A stretch of DNA of 64,000 nucleotides from Neolentinus lepideus HHB14362 ss-1. Its lineage: Eukaryota; Basidiomycota; Agaricomycetes; Gloeophyllales; Gloeophyllaceae. The stretch is taken from the NCBI GenBank assembly GCA_001632425.1, contig KV425596.1:147064-211063 (forward strand), in the 5' to 3' direction. Below the pieces are notes generated by a model. That model saw only the letters and a list, made by a program, of their open reading frames with translations. It did not search any database and was not told the origin of the DNA. The translations under genes were made by a program, and so were the position numbers. Shown here in pieces: positions 58,336-64,000 of this stretch (the first letter of the stretch is position 1; each line of letters begins with the position of its first letter).

Positions 58336-60122
58336 ATGTCCGCGCTACCAGAGCAACCACACATCGTCTCGCTGGTGTTGCAGTCGAAGAAGGCGCTGCA
58401 GCATGGAGAAGTGCTATGTTCGAGGGCAAGCTCGGTCTCGAATGTGTCTGCCCAGTGCGCGGTGGATGTGCTTGCATTAGACGCGAAAGTGAGATGGATC
58501 AGTAATGCGGTGCTAGAGCAATTGGACGTGAGTGCTCTGCGATCCAACTTGACCTACTTTCTAATAGACCTCAGTTGGCCGCCAGTGTCGCTAGAAGTAT
58601 AGAGAGAAAACGGGCGAATATCGAGAGACAGGCCAAGGTGCACTCTGCTTCATCTTCAGCGTTAGGGGCACTAAGTGGTTGCACAGGAATGGGACTTGCA
58701 GAAGGCACAGCGCACCGATGCCCTCGACGCCATCCTGGAATCCTTGGGAGGCCAGGTCGTGCCTCCGGACTTCCATGAGACTTCATCAGACACCTCGCTT
58801 TTTGGGAGCCAGCACTCGGAGGATGAGATTCCTGATGCTGAACTGCATGCCAGCCAAAGTGGAAGTGGAGCCAATGGTATACACAGAAACAAAACCGTGT
58901 CCAGAGACGATCGTAGTAGATGGAAGTCGCTGCGTGACTTTGTGGACGAACGAGCGATTGACGAGATGCTCGAGACGATAGAGAGTGACAGGACGGGTCT
59001 TGAAGTACGTAGTACCGTTATCCTTCATTCCCCTATATTAAGCATAGTTGGCTAGGACATCCTATCGACCACAGTTAACTACTCTGACACCCTGAAGGGA
59101 CATATATCCACAATTCGGGAGAGTCTACCCAAAGCTAACCCCGTTGCAACCATCGAGAGCGTGCTCCGTGCGCAGGAGAAGGTGTCCTCCGACATGGCGA
59201 GCCATCTGGAGAGCCTTGCAGCTCATTACGACCAGATGGCTACTGCGCTAAGGGACCACGAGGCAGGTGAGACATTTGATGAGGAAGATTTACAGGGTGA
59301 GTGATGTTGAAGTTACCGAGCCATGATTACTGATTGTACCTGGTAGAAATGAATAGGGACACGGAGGAGCTGCCGTCTATCATAGCAGAACTCGAGGACA
59401 ACATCTCGACGATCGAACGATCACAGTGAGTTCGATATTGGAGCGTCCCAGAAAGTCGATAATTACATGAGCATAGCGAACAGCTGCAACGGTCAAAGGG
59501 CGCTGCGCAGGAGCATGTCTCGCACCACCGAGGCATACTTGACGACCTTGACGAGTTGGGCGAAATCATGACCGACATGCTGCAGCACCAAGAGCAGATC
59601 GAGGTCAGCCGCATCTCCTTTGCCTGTTTGTCTTTCCTCATTGTTGCGGCACAGACAGACTGCGTCGAGCGCATGTCACACCTCCAAGCTCACCTTATGA
59701 CGCTCGAGGACCTGAATCACAAATACACGAGTTATCAGTTCTCGTATAATAAACTGCTTATTGAGCTTGCCAGGCGTCGGCAATATCGCGAAGCCGCCGA
59801 GAACATTGTAAGGGGGATGATGGCGCAACTCGAGGCTATGACAGAAGGTGCTGCGTCTCTTTGTCTCGCTCACCTGGCTTGTAACTTAGTGGTAACTGCT
59901 TTCGATTCTGGTGCAGAGGAGCACATTGTCCGACAGGAGTTCAACGCGGAGCATGGGCAGTATTTGCCTTCAGACCTGTGTCCATCCATTGAGAATCCGC
60001 CGACGAAGTGGGAGATCGTGTCGTATAACGGAGAGCCTGAGGAAGTGCTCCCAGATGTTGACAATGATCTGCTGGTCGAGGTTCGTAACCGTGCTTCAAA
60101 TATGCCATTGGTTCTGCGCTGA
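58336..60122 (+). CDS. ATG17: Autophagy scaffold protein ATG17
   Basis: Eight exons (58336-58527, 58575-58637, 58687-59004, 59056-59296, 59347-59425, 59477-59603, 59655-59847, 59917-60122) give 472 residues, the expected size. Family blocks are SLVLQSKKALQHGEVLCSRA, ILESLGGQVVPPDFHETSSD, WKSLRDFVDERAIDEMLETI, GILDDLDELGEIMTDMLQHQ, ELARRRQYREAAENIVRGMM and FNAEHGQYLPSDLCPSIENP. Nearly the whole protein is predicted coiled coil. Atg17 dimers scaffold the Atg1 kinase complex at the pre-autophagosomal site in the cytosol. An in-frame ATG at 58312 would add eight residues; I prefer MSALPEQPHIVSLVLQSKKA. Confidence 0.9.
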
Positions 60123-61242
60123 TTCGTTCTTTCGGAAGGCGAAGGACAGAACTGCCGGATCGGAAGCGGGTTTGGGTGCGAGCCAGAGTTTGTGAAAGTG
60201 TACAGATGGCCTGTGCATGTATAGCTACGTGTCATTCATTCATGCCGGATCATTTACCCTCCAAAATATCAAGCTCATGCCCCCGAGGCCAGTCGTCTGA
60301 CGCCCGTGCATTACGTACCTGAACCGCACGGGATAAGATCTCGTTCCTCCTCTCCTGCCGTTGTCACCGTTTCTCTGACCGTAAGTCAGGTGCATAGTTT
60401 ATGCTACATCATTTCCCCATCGCGGCCCTCTTCCGCCACTGAAGCTCGCCAATCCCCTTCTGCCTCGTTCGTCTCGCATTCTCTATTTTTACCGCCTTTC
60501 GCATATCGCTTAACTCCGGACGAAACATGTCCTTTCTCCAGGAGCCGGCGCAGGTGGTCCTGTGCATATGTGACGTTCAGGTAGGCACTGCCATGAATTG
60601 AGGTCTCCGTGTAATGCTCATAGTGCTTGTTCTCGATTCCTGCACATATATCGACGCCAGAAATCTATGAACGCGTATGAAGGTGGTGCAAGTAAATACT
60701 CCTTGAGCGGCGCCCGTCCGGACCGTTCTTTTTCTTTTCATTGTGCCTGAGACTGAGCACGATACGCAATCAAAATCTGCGTAAAACGGTCACTAAACAA
60801 TCAGCTGTTGAAATATGCTGCCAAGAGATATCACTGGAATGAAGATGGTGGTGTTACAGGCATGGCAAAGTCACTGGTGGTCTGATAGACGAAGGTGTAT
60901 AAAGGAGGCCCATAGTAGCCCATAGTGCCTGGGTGGATCAGTAACGTGCTACAAGTTCATAGTAAGCGCAGTTAATCGACTTCCTCTACCCCGCGAGAGG
61001 CGCGAGTAGACGAATGATTACGGGAGCACGACTGCTCCGAGTGCCGGAGCAGCCTGAAATTGCATTAAGAGGCATCACGGACCGTAACACGTAAATGGGA
61101 GAGAGAGATTATATTTGAGTGGGGTTGTTTAGATTTGGGTACAAGAATAGATTTTTGTTTTAAGTAAATGAGATGTAGATGGAGAGGGATGCCGAATGAA
61201 ACAAATAATGAGACAGAGAGCCCGAGTGACAGAGTGATCGCA
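60123..61242. other. Spacer between ATG17 and the retrotransposon
   Basis: Holds the 3' end of ATG17 and, somewhere in it, the 3' end of the retroelement. I could not locate the element terminus. No gene seen. Confidence 0.4.
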
Positions 61243-62259
61243 TTATGATGCAGAGGGCCCAGTCACCGGCAGAAGAGGGCGTCCGAGGACCAGCGCTTGA
61301 AGAAGTACGGGATTCTTTCGGATGTAAGCTTTGAAGGCATCTGATTTCCAGCGGCCGATAGCCTGGATCCTGTCATCAGGAACGCCAGCTTCCGCGAGCG
61401 CAGTAGCGCCGCCGGCACGCATGGAGTGACCAGAGATGTTTGAGGAAGGCGGGAATAGTTGCCTGAGACGACTTTCAAACCATCGACGCTGAGGAACGGA
61501 GCCATCGGCCCTGATCCACAACTGTGGGTTGTGCGGGAACGCACAGTCGCGGGATTCCAAGTACTTTGTGAAATGGGAAAGAGGGTCCACCGAACCCTCT
61601 CGTTTTTGAATAATTATTTTGCTGCCTTCCCAGACCTTATCGGCCTTATGCCCTGGTAGGAGAAAACCAAAGCCGTTGTCGAACCAAGACACCGTATGGC
61701 GAAGAATGACCTGCCGCCAGTCCTGCAAGTTCTTTTTGTCCGACCAGCAAAGTTTGCCCAGACGCATAAGGCCGAAGAAGCCACACAATAACTGTGCCAC
61801 GAAGAGGCGGTCGTCGTGGCTGTCCGATCCGGCATAATGTGATGTAACCTTCTCGAGGTCGGATACCGACAATGGTGCCTTGCGTGAGACTGGCTTGCCA
61901 TATAGTGCCTTACACCCTTTCAGGGTTCTCGATACTAGGGCGCTGTTGCGAGTTTGACGTATAAGCGGGTAATAAGGTTCGAGTTGGCTGCAGATACCCG
62001 AGAGATAGGATTGTACTGAAGAAGGATTGATATGCCGCGCCATGTAGACAACATAGAAGCTTAAAGTATCTTCGGTCGGCTCTACAGGACGGTCGTGTGA
62101 TTTACAGAAAGCAAGATACGACTGAAGGGCCGAGGAGTAGCTGTTGTGAGAACCCTCGGCAAGAGCGCTACCCAGGGCGATTGCGCGCTCGGAGATGAGG
62201 CGCTCCAATGTCCACGGCTCGCGTGTGCGTTGCCGGGACGAGGTAGGTGGTAAGTTCAT
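61243..62259 (-). CDS. Tyrosine recombinase of the retroelement
   Basis: 338 residues from the ATG ending at 62259. The N-terminal SAM-like core-binding region reads SHNSYSSALQSYLAFCKSHD and PSSVQSYLSGICSQLEPYYP. In the catalytic domain I can place the first Arg in GFFGLMRLGKLCWSD, then ISGHSMRAGGATALAEAGVP (H-x-x-R), IQAIGRWKSDAFKAYIRKNP (Trp in place of the second His, then the nucleophile Tyr). All catalytic positions are filled, so the enzyme could be active. In DIRS-like elements it inserts a circular cDNA by site-specific recombination without a target duplication. Its ATG overlaps the stop codon of the reverse-transcriptase frame in the sequence ATGA. Confidence 0.88.
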   Translation of the reverse strand: MNLPPTSSRQRTREPWTLERLISERAIALGSALAEGSHNSYSSALQSYLAFCKSHDRPVEPTEDTLSFYVVYMARHINPSSVQSYLSGICSQLEPYYPLIRQTRNSALVSRTLKGCKALYGKPVSRKAPLSVSDLEKVTSHYAGSDSHDDRLFVAQLLCGFFGLMRLGKLCWSDKKNLQDWRQVILRHTVSWFDNGFGFLLPGHKADKVWEGSKIIIQKREGSVDPLSHFTKYLESRDCAFPHNPQLWIRADGSVPQRRWFESRLRQLFPPSSNISGHSMRAGGATALAEAGVPDDRIQAIGRWKSDAFKAYIRKNPVLLQALVLGRPLLPVTGPSAS

Positions 62260-64000
62260 TTTTGGACTGCCCCCAGCGGCCAACGAGGGGGTTGAAACAT
62301 CGATATCTGCAGCGACGGGCAGACTGAGAGTGCAGCCTGATTATTGAATCTAGACAAAGCATCGGCAACAACATTTTTCTCTCCTGGAATGTGTTGGACA
62401 CGCAAATCGATCCCGGTGTCCAGAAGGATGTCCACAGCGCACTGCAGGATCTCGTTGTAAGGCGTGATAGCGCGAAGTGTGTTAAACATGTCGACGGTGT
62501 TGCTGCTGTCAGAGAATATGACAAGACGGCCGGGGCACGGCTGGAGTTTTGCAGCGTACTCAATCGCGGACAGCACAGCAAGCGCCTCGAAATAGAAGAT
62601 GCTGTCAACGGGCGCATCAGGTGGGCGGTGCGCTTGGAAACCCTCGGAGCGTGCTGGCGCCCAGAAAGCTAGGCCGGCACTAGTTGCAGCGTCGGTTAGC
62701 AGGTGGAGATCAGCCTCGTGGCGATCCCAGGCGAGTGCCGTGAGCATGCGGATGCCATCTGACTTTTCGAGATGGTCGGCAACCCATGACAAGTCACTGA
62801 CGACTACTTTGTTTAAGTGAATGGGGGCATTCGGGTGGGTTTTGCTCGGCATTGTGACTCGCATTAGTGCTGGGTCAACATCAAAACCAATAATTGTGAG
62901 GTTGGGACCATACTCTTGTTTGGGTTTCTCGTGCGGCAGCCCGATCTCGTCCCAAAGCCTAAGGAGCAATGCCTGCTTGGTTGGGTAGTACTGGCCATAA
63001 GGCGGGTAGAATAGGACGCGACCGAGAAACTCCCAGCTGAAAGAGTCATCGACATAACCGAGCAAGTCCAGTATCATTTTCACATTGATGGCAATCCAGA
63101 GTACCAAGCTCATGAACGTGCACCAGAGCTTGCCTCCAGCCCTGTTTCCAAAGTTGTTGCATCGGTCGACATGGCGGTCGTCACCGACAGTGATGACTTG
63201 GCGAATCTGCCAAAGCGGATGCATTGGTAGGCGGCGGTAGGCCTGAGACGCGTCGGACTTGAACATTACTAAGGGGGCATCGCCATGCTCTTGCCGGGCA
63301 CGGCGGAGACATTTTCCCAAGTCATGGATGTTGTCCAGCCGTATATGAGCATCCTCTTTGCTAATCATAGCGTTTAGCGCATGTTCCCCGGCACTGTGGT
63401 CTACGACTAGCCTGAGTTTATCAGACCGGGGCTTTGGGACCACCCAAATAGGCGTACTGGACATCCCCGGAAGCAGATCCGGTCCAAAGGCCTCCGAGAA
63501 GCGCCCGAGCCTGACCTCCTGATCACGCTGCTCTTTTACAAATGCCAAGTGCGCAGGATCTCTCAACTCCCGTTCTGATGACCCATCCCATGTCTCTGGT
63601 CTGGTCTCTCCACTTGTATCTGCATATGGCCAAAACCCTTCTCTAAGACCTTTGCAGACCGACTTCACGAGAGGCTGATTTGGGTGAGTGCATAGCAGTT
63701 CTTCGAAACGATCAACATTGATGGGGGTAACCACCTTGAACAGCTCAGGATGTAGCGCGATCGTACGCAAAGCAGTTAAATTGCCACGTTCGTGCTCAGG
63801 TACGTCGGGTACGGGCGGGGCTGTTTCAGATGCTGTTGCGGACGGCGTGCAGCTAACTTCGTGTGTCTCCCAAAGAAAGTCACGCGTATAGCGCGGTTTC
63901 TTGGGTGGTGGTATTGTTGGTTCGAAGGAAACAAAACTAGTTGGTGCGTGTTCTTCCCGTGCATTGTCCCGCGGTGTGCTCGCGAGAGCGGCAGGTCGAG
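62256..64000 (-). CDS. Reverse transcriptase/RNase H polyprotein of the retroelement, 5' partial
   Basis: Open from the window end to TGA at 62256-62258, at least 580 residues. Reverse-transcriptase blocks are TPIWVVPKPRSDKLRLVVDH, MFKSDASQAYRRLPMHPLWQ and the catalytic GYVDDSFSWE (about 63045-63060). RNase H follows: LTDAATSAGLAFWAP, YFEALAVLSAIEYAAK, VIFSDSSNTVDMFNTL and HIPGEKNVVADALSR, with the acidic D-E-D-D positions present. An ATG at about 63924 (minus strand, out of frame) is not needed, because the frame continues upstream through a Pro-rich segment (TIPPPKKPRYTRDFLWETHE). It copies the element RNA into cDNA. Confidence 0.88.
   Translation of the reverse strand, partial: RPAALASTPRDNAREEHAPTSFVSFEPTIPPPKKPRYTRDFLWETHEVSCTPSATASETAPPVPDVPEHERGNLTALRTIALHPELFKVVTPINVDRFEELLCTHPNQPLVKSVCKGLREGFWPYADTSGETRPETWDGSSERELRDPAHLAFVKEQRDQEVRLGRFSEAFGPDLLPGMSSTPIWVVPKPRSDKLRLVVDHSAGEHALNAMISKEDAHIRLDNIHDLGKCLRRARQEHGDAPLVMFKSDASQAYRRLPMHPLWQIRQVITVGDDRHVDRCNNFGNRAGGKLWCTFMSLVLWIAINVKMILDLLGYVDDSFSWEFLGRVLFYPPYGQYYPTKQALLLRLWDEIGLPHEKPKQEYGPNLTIIGFDVDPALMRVTMPSKTHPNAPIHLNKVVVSDLSWVADHLEKSDGIRMLTALAWDRHEADLHLLTDAATSAGLAFWAPARSEGFQAHRPPDAPVDSIFYFEALAVLSAIEYAAKLQPCPGRLVIFSDSSNTVDMFNTLRAITPYNEILQCAVDILLDTGIDLRVQHIPGEKNVVADALSRFNNQAALSVCPSLQISMFQPPRWPLGAVQK

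Larger units (their letters stand above)
61243..64000 (-). mobile_element. Tyrosine-recombinase (DIRS-like) retrotransposon, 5' truncated by the window
   Basis: Reverse transcriptase, RNase H and a tyrosine recombinase in this order on one strand define a YR retrotransposon. Both frames are long and free of stops. The element continues beyond base 64000, where a Gag-like frame would be expected. The downstream terminal repeat was not identified. Confidence 0.85.

Overview
The window looks like nuclear DNA of a filamentous basidiomycete, most likely a wood- or litter-associated Agaricomycete. Genes are cut by many short introns of about 40 to 70 bases. The protein families (aryl-alcohol-oxidase-like GMC oxidoreductases, F-box/LRR-type and HET-domain proteins, a GH16 glucanase, Cys-rich secreted proteins) fit that group. 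I saw no rRNA, tRNA or CRISPR array. All gene models are hand-built from reading frames and splice sites; where I give exon coordinates the exon lengths sum to a whole number of codons.

Layout. 1-2154: 3' part of a Mub1/SamB MYND-finger protein. 2475-2964: mitochondrial HSP10 with an ATG-only first exon. 4066-5940: HET-domain protein. 6500-8863 and 12046-14419: two paralogous secreted GMC (aryl-alcohol-oxidase-like) genes, same strand, about 3.2 kb apart. 15785-17301: MADS-box (RLM1/MEF2 type) transcription factor. 17649-20330: TVP38-type Golgi membrane protein with a long Gln/Pro tail. 22472-23946: broken F-box/LRR-type gene. 24426-26903: large low-complexity protein of unknown function. 26904-29857: decayed repeats. 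29858-30405: small Cys-rich secreted protein.

31401-32585: a TIR-bounded element. 32819-33095 and 56436-56927: two copies of one MITE family. 33284-36402: two tandem 2-oxoglutarate/Fe(II) dioxygenases separated by a hairpin. 36538-37793: an extended SDR reductase. 39539-40933: GH16 glucanase. 41382-43896: transcription factor joining two C2H2 fingers to a Zn2Cys6 cluster. 44697-45090: small unknown gene. 45388-46871: uricase. 47560-47724: possible micro-gene. 47875-48901: RNase P/MRP subunit POP4. 49254-55437: ABCC-type full transporter. 55657-56397: secreted CREG-like FMN-split-barrel protein. 58336-60122: ATG17. 61243-64000: tyrosine-recombinase (DIRS-like) retrotransposon running off the window end.

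Functionally this is a mixture of housekeeping genes (HSP10, TVP38, POP4, uricase, ATG17, Mub1) and accessory secreted or oxidative genes. The accessory genes are embedded in repeat-bearing stretches. The two MITE copies each lie immediately upstream of a gene start, and the dioxygenase pair plus the reductase may be a small metabolic module.
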